Below, one piece after another: positions 33,438 through 42,034 of a DNA stretch of 52,453 nt; position 1 is the first letter of the stretch, and the number at the start of each line of letters is the position of its first letter. Where the stretch lies: assembly GCA_023433615.1 (NCBI GenBank), contig JAEZCJ010000209.1, positions 1 through 52,453 on the forward strand, read 5' to 3'. Below the pieces are notes generated by a model that was given only the letters and a program-made list of their open reading frames with translations, did no database searches and was not told where the DNA came from. Source of the DNA: Bacillota bacterium (GTDB taxonomy: Bacteria; Bacillota; Bacilli; Paenibacillales; Paenibacillaceae). A program made the translations under genes and the position numbers.

Positions 33438-34237
33438 AAATCTTGTTCATGACAGGGTCGCATCCTCGACACCTCTTCATAGCTCGTAAATTGTATGATT
33501 CCGGAAGACTTGCCGGGTTGGTAGTCGAACGACGAGGCCACTTTTTGCCCTCTCCTCCCCCGGGAATACTTGAAATTGACCGGAACAATTTTATTCGTCA
33601 TTTTCAAGACAGGGAACAAGCAGAGTTTAAGGCATTCGGCAGTATTGATTTGAGTTATTTTGATTCGCAACTTCCCATTCTTCAGGTGACTCCGGCAGAA
33701 TTGAATCTGGAAGCAACGAAAAGATGGTTGCAGAAGAATAAGTGTGATATTGCCGTTAGTTATGGGATACACAAGCTCCAAAACGACCTTCTGAATGTGT
33801 TACCGGATCGAGCTTGGAATATCCACGGCGGGTTGTCTCCTTGGTATCGCGGAACGGTTACGCTTTTCTGGCCCTTCTATTTCCTTAAGCCTAACTGGGC
33901 TGGAATGACGATTCATCAGCTATCGTCAAAGATCGATGCAGGTGATATTATCCACCATGCGGTACCCGTATTGAAACGTGGAGACGGGGTGCATGACGTG
34001 GCTTGTAGAGCAGTACAACAGGTGGCCATGGACTTACTTCAGATAATAGATAAGTTGGAATCCGGGGAATCCGTTGAGGGAATTCCGCAGAAGACGAACG
34101 GAAAGCTGTTCCTTAATGCCGAATGGACGCCCCAGCATCTGAGGCTCCTATACAATATGTTCGATAATGACATTGTCGATCGATACCTAGACGGTGAGTT
34201 TGGTTCGAGCGAGCCGCCGTTAGTGCGTGCATTCTGA
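33434..34237 (+). CDS. Formyltransferase family protein (sugar N-formyltransferase candidate)
   Basis: A 267-residue protein with the N10-formyltetrahydrofolate-dependent formyltransferase fold. The catalytic stretch NIHGGLSPWYRG near residue 130 supplies the Asn and His, and SSKIDAGDIIHH supplies the Asp. It lacks the C-terminal domain of Met-tRNA formyltransferase, so an aminosugar substrate is more likely, as for formyltransferases of O-antigen and flagellar sugars. The start overlaps the previous stop (ATGA). Confidence 0.83.
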   Translation: MKILFMTGSHPRHLFIARKLYDSGRLAGLVVERRGHFLPSPPPGILEIDRNNFIRHFQDREQAEFKAFGSIDLSYFDSQLPILQVTPAELNLEATKRWLQKNKCDIAVSYGIHKLQNDLLNVLPDRAWNIHGGLSPWYRGTVTLFWPFYFLKPNWAGMTIHQLSSKIDAGDIIHHAVPVLKRGDGVHDVACRAVQQVAMDLLQIIDKLESGESVEGIPQKTNGKLFLNAEWTPQHLRLLYNMFDNDIVDRYLDGEFGSSEPPLVRAF

Positions 34238-34260
34238 AGGTGAGAGGAAGGGTGCAATTA

Positions 34261-35208
34261 ATGAACATCTTGCTTACCGGTGGGGCCGGCTTTATAGGAC
34301 GATGGGTATTGAAAAGGCTGCTCGAGGACGGGCATCATGTGTGGGTGCTCGATGATCTTTCGAACGGTAGAGAGGCGAATATCACAGAATTCCGCAATCA
34401 TCATGGGCTGAAAGCATTCGTCAAAGGTTCCATCATGAACGAATCCGTTCTCTCGGATCTGTTCATCGATAACGGTTTCGATATTTGCTATCATCTCGGA
34501 GCATCGATCAATGTTCAAGACTCGATCGACGATCCGCGTACAACATTTAATAACGATACGACAGGTACCTTCTATATCTTGGAGCAATGCCGCAGACATA
34601 ACGTAAAAGTAGTGTTCATGAGTACCTGCATGGTGTACGATCGATGTACGGATGATACCGGCATCACGGAGGAGCATCCGATCAAACCTGCCTCTCCGTA
34701 TGCAGGTGCTAAGATTGCTGCGGAGAACATGGTGCTCTCTTATTACCACGCTTATGGCCTGCCGACAGTTGTCATACGCCCGTTTAATACCTACGGCCCA
34801 TTTCAGAAGACCGGCGGTGAAGGCGGCGTGGTCGCCATCTTCCTGAAGAATAAGCTGGCTGGCAAGGACGTAAGCATTTACGGCGAAGGTACGCAGACTC
34901 GTGATCTTTTATATGTGGAAGACTGCGCACGATTCGTTGTCGAAGCAGGATATTCGGACAGCGTGAATGGGGAAATCGTTAACGCTGGATTAGGTCATGA
35001 CATCGCGATCAACGAATTGGCTAAGTTGATTGTCGGCGACGAGAGCCGCATCAAACATGTCGAGCATATTCACCCTCAGAGCGAGATTCACAAGTTGCTC
35101 TGCAATTCCGAAAAGGCCAAGCAACTGCTCGGCTGGAAGCCGAAGATTACTTTGGAAGAAGGCATTCGCCGAACGGAGCAGTGGATCGCTACGACGGATC
35201 TGATATAA
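34261..35208 (+). CDS. NAD-dependent nucleotide-sugar epimerase/dehydratase
   Basis: A 315-residue extended SDR. It has GGAGFIGRWVL at the start, a SPYAGAK catalytic YxxxK near residue 151, PFNTYGPFQ and RDLLYVEDCARFV. The segment where 4,6-dehydratases carry an acid (TDE or TSE) reads MSTCMVYD, so a dehydratase role is doubtful and a C4 epimerase or related activity is more likely. An upstream GTG at 34240 is possible, but the ATG at 34261 has GGAAGGGTG before it. It sits next to the aminotransferase PseC. Confidence 0.82.
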   Translation: MNILLTGGAGFIGRWVLKRLLEDGHHVWVLDDLSNGREANITEFRNHHGLKAFVKGSIMNESVLSDLFIDNGFDICYHLGASINVQDSIDDPRTTFNNDTTGTFYILEQCRRHNVKVVFMSTCMVYDRCTDDTGITEEHPIKPASPYAGAKIAAENMVLSYYHAYGLPTVVIRPFNTYGPFQKTGGEGGVVAIFLKNKLAGKDVSIYGEGTQTRDLLYVEDCARFVVEAGYSDSVNGEIVNAGLGHDIAINELAKLIVGDESRIKHVEHIHPQSEIHKLLCNSEKAKQLLGWKPKITLEEGIRRTEQWIATTDLI

Positions 35209-35242
35209 GCCGCATTCTATCAATTTGAGAGGAGCTACTCAA

Positions 35243-36427
35243 ATGGCCGGCAATCAGCCTTACGAACCGATCCGATCTACGATGCTTCCTTATGGAAAGC
35301 AATGGCTGGATGAACAGGATAAGATAGCGGTTCAGCATGTATTGAACAGCGATTTCATCACGCAAGGGCCGCAGATCGAAGGCTTCGAACGGAAAGTGGC
35401 GGATTACGTCGGCGTCCGGTACGCAGTTGCGTTCTGCAACGGAACTGCGGCGCTGCATGCAGCATGCTTCGCAGCAGGAATCGGGCCTGGGGATGAGGTC
35501 ATCACGACGCCGATCACGTTCCTAGCTAGCAGCAATTGCGTCCTCTACATGGGCGGCAAGCCGGTGTTCGCCGATATCAATGCGAATACTTATAATATCG
35601 ATCCGGACAGCATAGCGGTGTGCATTACTCCGCGTACCAAGGCGATCATCCCGGTAGACTTCACGGGACAACCCGTAGAGATAGATCGCATCATGATGAT
35701 GGCGCGGGACCATGGCCTAGTCGTGATCCACGATGCCGCCCACTCGCTTGGGGCCGAATACAGCGGACGCAAGATTGGCGCTTGGGGAGACATGACCATG
35801 TTCAGTTTTCATCCCGTGAAGCATATCACGACTGGTGAGGGCGGCATGATTGTCACCGATAACGAAACTTACTACAAGCGGCTGCTGTTATTCCGCAATC
35901 ATGGCATGACACGTGACCCGCAGCTTATGCAGACGAATGAGGGTCCATGGTTTTACGAGATGCATGAACTTGGATATAACTACAGGATGACTGATATGCA
36001 AGCGGCACTTGGTGTCAGCCAGATGGATAAGCTGGACCGCTTCGTAGAGACTCGTCGATTGATTGCCCGGGCTTACAATGTCGCTTTCGGCGAACTGAAT
36101 GGACTGATCCTGCCAGAACAGCATCCTGCCTCCGACTCGAGCTGGCACCTCTATGTACTGCGATGGGATCTGGAATGCTTCAATGCGGATCGGCGAATGA
36201 TCTTCGATGATTTGCGTACGGAGAATATAGGAGTTAACGTACATTACATTCCCGTTTACCGGCAGCCGTATTATCGTAGCCTTGGATTCGCTGACCTGAA
36301 ATTACCGAATGCAGAGTCTTATTACGAGAATGCGATTTCACTCCCGATATTCCCCAAGATGGGCGATACAGACGTAAGCGATGTCATTCGGGCTGTGCAC
36401 AGAATTTACGATAGGTATCGGAAGTAG
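35243..36427 (+). CDS. pseC: PseC-like UDP-4-keto-sugar aminotransferase (DegT family)
   Basis: PseC transfers an amino group to C4 of the PseB product. The 394-residue protein is a DegT/DnrJ/EryC1 PLP enzyme: FCNGTAALHAACFAAGI near residue 70, VVIHDAAHSLGAEYSG, the PLP lysine in SFHPVKHITTGEGG, and YNYRMTDMQAALG. The presence of PseI and a PseB homologue favours PseC over other members of the family. A TTG at 35225 overlaps the ribosome site GAGAGGAG, so the ATG at 35243 is chosen. It is the last biosynthetic gene of the island. Confidence 0.85.
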   Translation: MAGNQPYEPIRSTMLPYGKQWLDEQDKIAVQHVLNSDFITQGPQIEGFERKVADYVGVRYAVAFCNGTAALHAACFAAGIGPGDEVITTPITFLASSNCVLYMGGKPVFADINANTYNIDPDSIAVCITPRTKAIIPVDFTGQPVEIDRIMMMARDHGLVVIHDAAHSLGAEYSGRKIGAWGDMTMFSFHPVKHITTGEGGMIVTDNETYYKRLLLFRNHGMTRDPQLMQTNEGPWFYEMHELGYNYRMTDMQAALGVSQMDKLDRFVETRRLIARAYNVAFGELNGLILPEQHPASDSSWHLYVLRWDLECFNADRRMIFDDLRTENIGVNVHYIPVYRQPYYRSLGFADLKLPNAESYYENAISLPIFPKMGDTDVSDVIRAVHRIYDRYRK

Positions 36428-36482
36428 CACAAGATTCAGCAAACATAGGAAACAGCTCGATGAATTCGCTTTCATAAATTGT

Positions 36483-36511
36483 TTGACATTCCCAAAAGTG
36501 CGGTGTATAGT
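36483..36511 (+). promoter_or_regulatory. Sigma-A promoter of the cold-shock gene
   Basis: TTGACA at 36483-36488, 17 bases, then TATAGT at 36506-36511: close to consensus, 65 bp upstream of the coding start. Confidence 0.8.
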
Positions 36512-36575
36512 CAAGTTGTGGGCCATGCAGAAAGTGTTGCCTCACAGTATTTGATGACGAAGGGAATGTATGTGC

Positions 36576-36773
36576 ATGCAAGGTAAAGTGAAATGGTTTA
36601 ACGCAGAAAAAGGCTACGGATTCATCGAGACGGAGCAAGGCGGCGACGTATTCGTACACTTCTCCGCAATTCAATCCGAAGGCTTCAAAACCCTCGAAGA
36701 AGGCCAATCGGTCGAATTCGACATCGTTGAAGGCGCACGCGGTCCACAAGCTGCAAACGTAGTCAAACTGTAA
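36576..36773 (+). CDS. csp: CspA/CspB family cold-shock protein
   Basis: A 65-residue single cold-shock domain, an RNA chaperone. It shows the RNP1 motif KGYGFIE and RNP2 motif DVFVHFSAI, plus VKWFNAEKG at the start. An ATG at 36570 adds two residues; the ribosome site AGGGA (36561-36565) fits 36576 slightly better and family members start MQGKVKWF. It has its own promoter and terminator, so it is not part of the glycan operon. Confidence 0.95.
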   Translation: MQGKVKWFNAEKGYGFIETEQGGDVFVHFSAIQSEGFKTLEEGQSVEFDIVEGARGPQAANVVKL

Positions 36774-36822
36774 TCATTCGGCCGATGGCCGCCTGATAGA
36801 TTGACAAAGTGCTGGATACACA

Positions 36823-36849
36823 CCCCCCGGGAAACCGGGGGGTTATTTT
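36823..36849 (+). terminator. Intrinsic terminator of the cold-shock gene
   Basis: A perfect 8-bp GC stem (CCCCCCGG / CCGGGGGG) with a GAAA loop, followed by TTATTTTG. Confidence 0.88.
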
Positions 36850-36854
36850 GTTGA

Positions 36855-37349
36855 GTGCAAATATTTTGTGGGGCCGGAACACATTCCAGTGGGGTGATAG
36901 GGGAAAATCCAAGGGGTATGCCAGACAATTTGGTCCCGTATCTTACACAAGTAGCAATCGGTAGACAAGAGTATCTTAAGGTGTTCGGTAATGATTTTCT
37001 CACTCATGACGGTACAGGAGTCAGAGATTATATCCATGTAGTTGATCTCGCGAAGGGACATATCAAGGCACTTGACAAGGTTATGAAATCTTACGGAATA
37101 GATTCCTATAATCTAGGGACAGGCAAGGGATATAGCGTGCTTCAAGTGATAAAGACATTTGAGAAGGTCACGGGGTAACGAATTCCATTTCAAGTCACAG
37201 CACGTAGACAGGGAGATATTGCAGTTCGTTATTCCGATCCATCCAAAGCTCGAAGAGATCTGGGGTGGGTAGCCGAAAAGGGAATTGAGGAAATGTGTGA
37301 AGATGCATGGCGGTGGCAAATGAAAAATCCGAATGGGTACAGAAATTAA
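36855..37349 (+). pseudogene. galE: Remnant of galE (UDP-glucose 4-epimerase), 3' part with an internal stop
   Basis: The frame encodes the C-terminal half of a GalE-type epimerase: GVIGENPRGMPDNLVPYL, then GTGVRDYIHVVDLAKGHIKAL and YNLGTGKGYSVL. It is interrupted by an in-frame TAA at 37176-37178, after which the same frame continues as GalE-like sequence (GDIAVRYSDPSKARRDLGW, ending WQMKNPNGYRN) to a TAA at 37347-37349. The whole N-terminal half, with the NAD-binding domain, is missing, and the reading frame is disturbed just before GVIGEN. No ribosome site is present. It is therefore a decayed fragment, not an active gene. Confidence 0.9.
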
Positions 37350-37400
37350 CTGGTCAGAATAAAGTTTTCTAAAAATTCAAAACTATCAATCAAATCCGCT

Positions 37401-37429
37401 TTGTTTACGAGACCTAAATATGCTATGAT
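37401..37429 (+). promoter_or_regulatory. Probable sigma-A promoter of hpf
   Basis: TTGTTT at 37401-37406, 17 bases, then TATGAT at 37424-37429, 30 bp before the start codon. The -35 matches four of six bases. Confidence 0.5.
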
Positions 37430-37459
37430 GGAGGCAAGCAAGAGAAGGAGGAATGCACA

Positions 37460-38008
37460 GTGAAATACAACATCCGAGGCCAACAAATCGCGGTTACAGA
37501 CGCACTAAGAGACTACGTCGAGAAGAAGTTAAGCCGACTGGAACGGTATTTCGAATCCCCCCTCACCTCTGAAGTGAATGTGACGCTCTCCGTTATCAAG
37601 AACAAGCAAGGCGTCGAAGTGACGATCCCGCTCACGGGGGTAATGCTCCGTGCGGAAGAGAAGCACGACGATATGTACGCCGCAATCGATTTGGTCGTCG
37701 ACAAGCTCGAGCGCCAGATCCGTAAGCATAAGACGAAGGTGAACCGCAAGTTCCGTCAGGACCGCGGACTCAAGGCCGTCTTCACGGAAGACCCCGGCAC
37801 AACCGTTCAAGTCCTTGACGATGAGGATGAGCTCGAGGTCGTTCGAACGAAGCGCCACACGCTGAAGCCGATGGATGTCGAAGAAGCGATCCTGCAGATG
37901 AACATGGTCGGACATAGCTTCTACGTCTTCGCGAATGCGGAGTCCAAGCAAGTCAACGTCGTGTATCGCCGCAATGACGGTCGGTACGGCTTGATCGAGC
38001 AAGGCTAG
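37460..38008 (+). CDS. hpf: HPF, long-form ribosome hibernation promoting factor
   Basis: Long HPF dimerises 70S ribosomes into 100S particles in stationary phase. The 182-residue protein has the N-terminal S30AE domain (MKYNIRGQQIAVTDALRDYVEKKL) and the C-terminal dimerisation domain (KRHTLKPMDVEEAILQMNMVGHSFYVF). Start is GTG with AGAAGGAGG before it. In B. subtilis this gene (yvyD) follows fliT and precedes secA, so it marks the right-hand return to conserved gene order after the island. Confidence 0.96.
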   Translation: MKYNIRGQQIAVTDALRDYVEKKLSRLERYFESPLTSEVNVTLSVIKNKQGVEVTIPLTGVMLRAEEKHDDMYAAIDLVVDKLERQIRKHKTKVNRKFRQDRGLKAVFTEDPGTTVQVLDDEDELEVVRTKRHTLKPMDVEEAILQMNMVGHSFYVFANAESKQVNVVYRRNDGRYGLIEQG

Positions 38009-38051
38009 GCGGCAGAGCGACATACGCAACGCCAGTAATCACACATAACCG

Positions 38052-38087
38052 AAGCCGGTATCTCGCACGCTTAGATACCGGCTTTTT
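38052..38087 (+). terminator. Intrinsic terminator of hpf
   Basis: A 12-bp stem (AAGCCGGTATCT with AGATACCGGCTT), a 9-base loop, then a T-run. Confidence 0.9.
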
Positions 38088-38105
38088 AGCGATCATTCCC
38101 GCAGA

Positions 38106-38134
38106 TTGCGACACCAACGCGGAACTGTTACAAT
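38106..38134 (+). promoter_or_regulatory. Sigma-A promoter of secA
   Basis: TTGCGA at 38106-38111, 17 bases, TACAAT at 38129-38134, 40 bp before the secA start. Confidence 0.65.
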
Positions 38135-38173
38135 TTAAGTTATGAGTTTGTACACGAAAGGGGCATATGAACC

Positions 38174-40690
38174 ATGCTCGGACTTGTAAAGAAACTATTC
38201 GGCGATGCCAACGAGCGCGAGATCAAGCGTTGCCTGCGCGTAGTGGAACAGATCAACGCTATGGAGCCCGATTTCGTCAAGCTGTCGGACGAGCAGCTGC
38301 GCGCCAAGACGGAGGAGTTCCGCAGCCGGCTGGAGAAGGGCGAGACGCTCGAAGCGTTGCTGCCGGAAGCTTTCGCGACCGTACGCGAAGCGTCCAAGCG
38401 TACGCTCGGCATGCGTCACTTCGATGTTCAGTTGATCGGCGGCATGGTGCTGCACGACGGCAAAATTTCCGAGATGAAAACAGGGGAAGGCAAGACGCTT
38501 GTCGCGACTCTGCCCGTATATCTTAATGCGCTGCCAGGCAAAGGCGTGCACGTCGTAACGGTGAACGATTACCTCGCTTCGCGCGACAGCCAGTTGATGG
38601 GCCAGCTGTACAATTTCCTCGGCCTCACGGTAGGCTGCAACCTGCATGGGCTGAACCATGCGCAGAAGCAGGAAGCGTATGCCGCGGATATCACCTATGG
38701 CACGAACAACGAGTTCGGATTCGATTACCTGCGTGACAACATGGTGCTGTATAAGGAACAAATGGTACAGCGGCCGCTGCAGTTCGCGATCATCGACGAA
38801 GTGGACTCGATCCTCGTCGACGAAGCGCGGACACCGCTGATCATTTCCGGACAAGCAGCCAAGTCGACTGAGTTGTATTTTGCGGCTGACCGCTTCACGA
38901 GCCGGCTGAACGAAGAAGAAGATTACACGGTAGACGTGAAGCTCCGCAGCGTGACGCTCACTGAGAGCGGCGTAGAGAAGGCGGAACGGGCATTCGGGAT
39001 CGAAAATCTGTTCGACCACGCACATGTCCTGCTCAACCATCATATCCAGCAGGCGCTGAAGGCACGCGTGATCATGAAGCGCGACGTGGATTATGTCGTT
39101 CAGGACGAAGAGGTTATCATCGTCGATGAATTTACGGGACGCTTAATGGCCGGGCGCCGCTACAGCGACGGCCTGCACCAAGCGATCGAAGCGAAGGAGC
39201 AGCTCAAGGTACAGAACGAGAGCATGACGCTTGCGACGATTACGTTCCAGAATTACTTCCGGATGTATCGCAAGCTGGCTGGCATGACCGGCACGGCGAA
39301 GACCGAAGAAGAGGAATTCAAGCGCATCTACGGTCTCGATGTCATTCAGATCCCGACTAACCGCACCTTGATTCGGGTCGATTCGCCTGATGTCGTCTAC
39401 AAGACGGGCAACGGCAAGTTCAATGCCGTCGTCGAAGAGATCGTCGCGCGGCACCAGAAGAACCAACCGGTACTGGTCGGCACGGTCTCGATCGAGAACT
39501 CCGAGAAGCTGTCCGACATGCTGAAGCGCCGCGGCATCCAGCATAAGGTCTTGAACGCGAAATACCACGCGGAGGAAGCGGAGATCATCTCGCGTGCCGG
39601 TCAAGCCGGCGCGGTCACGATCGCGACGAACATGGCTGGCCGCGGTACGGACATCCTGCTGGGCGACGGCGTGGCAGACCTCGGCGGCTTGCACATTATC
39701 GGCACGGAGCGGCATGAGAGCCGCCGGATCGATAACCAGCTGCGCGGCCGTTCGGGGCGCCAAGGCGACCCGGGCTCGACGCAATTCTATCTCGCATTGG
39801 ACGATGAGCTGATGCGCCGCTTCGGCTCCGAGAATATTATGGGCATGATGGACCGTCTCGGCTTCGAGGAAGACCAACCGATCGAGAGCCGCCTCATTAC
39901 GCGGGCGATTGAGTCCGCGCAGAAGCGCGTCGAAGGCAACAACTTCGACCAACGGAAGGTCGTCCTCCAATACGACGACGTTATGAACCAACAGCGCGAA
40001 ATCATCTACAAGCAGCGCCGCGAAGTTCTCTTCGCGGACAATATCCGCGAGGTTGTCGTCGACATGATCAAGCCGGTCGTCGAACGGATCGTCGAAGCGC
40101 ATTGCCCTGGCGATGAGGTGCCGGAGGATTGGGATCTGCAAGCTGTTGTAGATTACGCACACGGTACATTCTTGCAGGATGGGTCCATCACGAAGGATGA
40201 GCTCTGGGGCAAGGAGAAGGAAGAGATCGTCGAATTCCTGCTGGGCAAGGTCAACGCCTTGTACGATGAGCGCGAGCAGCAGATCGGCGAGACGACGATG
40301 CGCGAATTCGAGAAGGTCGTCGTGCTGCGTGCCGTCGACAGCAAGTGGATGGATCACATCGATGCGATGGACCAGCTGCGTCAAGGGATTCACTTGCGCG
40401 CATACGGCGGCACCGATCCGCTTCGCGAATATCAATTCGAAGGCTTCGAGATGTTCAAGGAAATGGTCGAGCACATCCAAGAGGAAGTCACGAAGTATAT
40501 CATGAAGGCGCATGTCGAGAGCAATCTTGAGCGTCAAGAGGTTGCCAAGGGCCAGACCGAATCGGGCGGTAGCAGCGAACCGCAGCAGAAGCGTCCCGTG
40601 AAGCGCGACGAGCAGCGGATCGGCCGCAACGACCCTTGCCCATGCGGCAGCGGTAAGAAGTACAAAGCATGCCACGGAACGAACGCATAG
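38174..40690 (+). CDS. secA: SecA, preprotein translocase ATPase
   Basis: SecA drives proteins through SecYEG. The 838-residue protein has Walker A MKTGEGKTLVA near residue 97, the DEVD Walker B in IIDEVDSILVDEARTPLIISG near residue 207, the helicase motifs TNMAGRGTDI and QLRGRSGRQGDPG, and a C-terminal zinc-binding tail (NDPCPCGSGKKYKACHG) used for SecB or lipid contact. Length and domain order are normal. AAAGGGGC precedes the ATG. It lies in the conserved hpf-secA-prfB order, with repeat copy B between it and prfB. Confidence 0.98.
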   Translation: MLGLVKKLFGDANEREIKRCLRVVEQINAMEPDFVKLSDEQLRAKTEEFRSRLEKGETLEALLPEAFATVREASKRTLGMRHFDVQLIGGMVLHDGKISEMKTGEGKTLVATLPVYLNALPGKGVHVVTVNDYLASRDSQLMGQLYNFLGLTVGCNLHGLNHAQKQEAYAADITYGTNNEFGFDYLRDNMVLYKEQMVQRPLQFAIIDEVDSILVDEARTPLIISGQAAKSTELYFAADRFTSRLNEEEDYTVDVKLRSVTLTESGVEKAERAFGIENLFDHAHVLLNHHIQQALKARVIMKRDVDYVVQDEEVIIVDEFTGRLMAGRRYSDGLHQAIEAKEQLKVQNESMTLATITFQNYFRMYRKLAGMTGTAKTEEEEFKRIYGLDVIQIPTNRTLIRVDSPDVVYKTGNGKFNAVVEEIVARHQKNQPVLVGTVSIENSEKLSDMLKRRGIQHKVLNAKYHAEEAEIISRAGQAGAVTIATNMAGRGTDILLGDGVADLGGLHIIGTERHESRRIDNQLRGRSGRQGDPGSTQFYLALDDELMRRFGSENIMGMMDRLGFEEDQPIESRLITRAIESAQKRVEGNNFDQRKVVLQYDDVMNQQREIIYKQRREVLFADNIREVVVDMIKPVVERIVEAHCPGDEVPEDWDLQAVVDYAHGTFLQDGSITKDELWGKEKEEIVEFLLGKVNALYDEREQQIGETTMREFEKVVVLRAVDSKWMDHIDAMDQLRQGIHLRAYGGTDPLREYQFEGFEMFKEMVEHIQEEVTKYIMKAHVESNLERQEVAKGQTESGGSSEPQQKRPVKRDEQRIGRNDPCPCGSGKKYKACHGTNA

Positions 40691-40697
40691 GGGTCAC

Positions 40698-40873
40698 TTC
40701 TGATCACGGAGGATTGCTTCGAAGCATATTCGGCGTCGAATCTTGAGCGCTGGCGCAATTTCCGGTGCTCATGTAGCTTTGACTACAAGCATATGCTTCC
40801 GATGCTGCGTTTCCTACGGAAACGCTGGAGATCCTCAATTGCTGCCATCGTCCAACCTTCTCGGCGCTGACAA
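40698..40873 (+). repeat. Composite intergenic repeat, copy B (176 bp)
   Basis: This copy runs from TTCTGATCACGG to GCGCTGACAA and is the most diverged of the four. It contains the near-palindrome ATTCGGCGTCGAAT, the small hairpin GTAG-CTTTGA-CTAC, and the extra module with hairpin GCGTTTCC-TAC-GGAAACGC. Here the module lies after the ACTCATG-equivalent segment, not before it as in copy A. It fills the secA-prfB gap. Confidence 0.85.
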
Positions 40874-40909
40874 GAGACCTTTAGAACTGACTATGGGGTG
40901 AACTGGAAA

Positions 40910-42026
40910 ATGATTGATATTACGATCAAGCAAGACCTGCGCGAGATGGCGAAGCGACTCCAAGAGCTTAGGGGGTCTCTTTGACTTAGATCTTAAGCAA
41001 GAGATAATTGAGAACTACGAAGAGAAGATGACCGCGCCTGACTTCTGGGACGACAACGACAAGGCACAGGGCATCATAGCTGAGCTGAACGCGGTGAAAT
41101 CGGTCGTTGAGCAGTACGACAAGCTCGTCGCCGAGCAAGAGGATTTGGTTACGATGGTCGAACTCGCGGAAGAGGAGAACGACGAGTCGCTCGAAGCCGA
41201 GATCGCACGCAGCGTGCAGGGTCTTGTGAGCAAGGTTAGCGAGTTCGAGCTGCAGCTGCTGTTGAGCGAACCATACGACAAGCTGAACGCGATTCTCGAA
41301 TTGCATCCGGGCGCAGGCGGAACGGAGTCTCAGGATTGGGGACAGATGCTGTACCGGATGTATACCCGCTGGGCGGAAAAGCGCGGCTTCAAGATCGAGG
41401 TGCTCGATTACCTGCCGGGCGACGAAGCGGGGATCAAGAGCGTCACGATCTCGATTAAGGGTTATAATGCGTACGGCTACCTCAAGGCGGAGAAGGGCGT
41501 GCACCGGCTCGTCCGGATCTCGCCGTTCGACGCGTCGGGGCGGCGGCATACGTCGTTCGTATCGTGCGATGTCATGCCGGAAATTTCGGACGACATCGAG
41601 ATCGAGATTCGCTCCGAGGATCTGAAGGTCGACACCTACCGCTCGAGCGGCGCGGGCGGCCAGCACGTCAACAAGACGGAATCGGCGATTCGAATTACGC
41701 ATATTCCGTCTGGCATCGTCGTGGCCTGCCAGACGCAGCGTTCGCAGATTCAGAACCGCGAGCGCGCGATGCAGATGCTCCGTTCCAAGCTGTATGAGCG
41801 GAAGATCGAGGAGCAGCAGAAGCATCTTGCGGAGATCCGCGGCGAGCAATCGGATATTGCATGGGGCAGCCAGATACGCTCTTACGTGTTCCATCCGTAC
41901 AGCATGGTGAAGGACCATCGAACGTCGGTCGAGACCGGCAACGTCGGCGCGGTCATGGACGGCGACCTAGACGCCTTCATCGACGGGTATTTGCGCAGCC
42001 AGATCCGGCACGAATCCAATGAATAG
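40910..42026 (+). CDS. prfB: RF2, peptide chain release factor 2 (programmed +1 frameshift)
   Basis: RF2 ends translation at UGA and UAA. Translation starts at 40910 and reads 24 codons to an in-frame TGA at 40982-40984; a +1 shift at CTT-TGA-C (skipping base 40982) joins the second frame from 40983 to 42026, giving 371 residues. The upstream AGGGGG is the internal Shine-Dalgarno that promotes slippage. The second part has the SPF codon-recognition motif (RISPFDASGRRHTSF) and the catalytic GGQ (SSGAGGQHVNKTESAI near residue 250). Treating the frame from 40914 as a separate gene would be wrong. Confidence 0.97.
40970..40985 (+). promoter_or_regulatory. prfB +1 frameshift site
   Basis: AGGGGG TCT CTT TGA C: internal Shine-Dalgarno, slippery CTT codon and UGA followed by C. 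RF2 thereby controls its own synthesis. Confidence 0.95.
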
Positions 42027-42034
42027 GCAGCAGA

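Noticed and set aside
34261..35208. LegB-type 4,6-dehydratase
   Set aside because: The catalytic acid positions read TCM instead of TDE/TSE, so a dehydratase call is not supported.
36855..37178. An intact small gene of 107 residues
   Set aside because: It is only the C-terminal part of GalE; homology continues in frame past the stop and the NAD-binding half is absent.
39143..40675. Long minus-strand open frame opposite secA
   Set aside because: secA is complete on the plus strand; the minus frame has biased composition and no family features.
40914..42026. prfB as a single frame starting with TTG at 40914
   Set aside because: The true start is the ATG at 40910, and the frames are joined by the classic CTT-TGA-C +1 shift.
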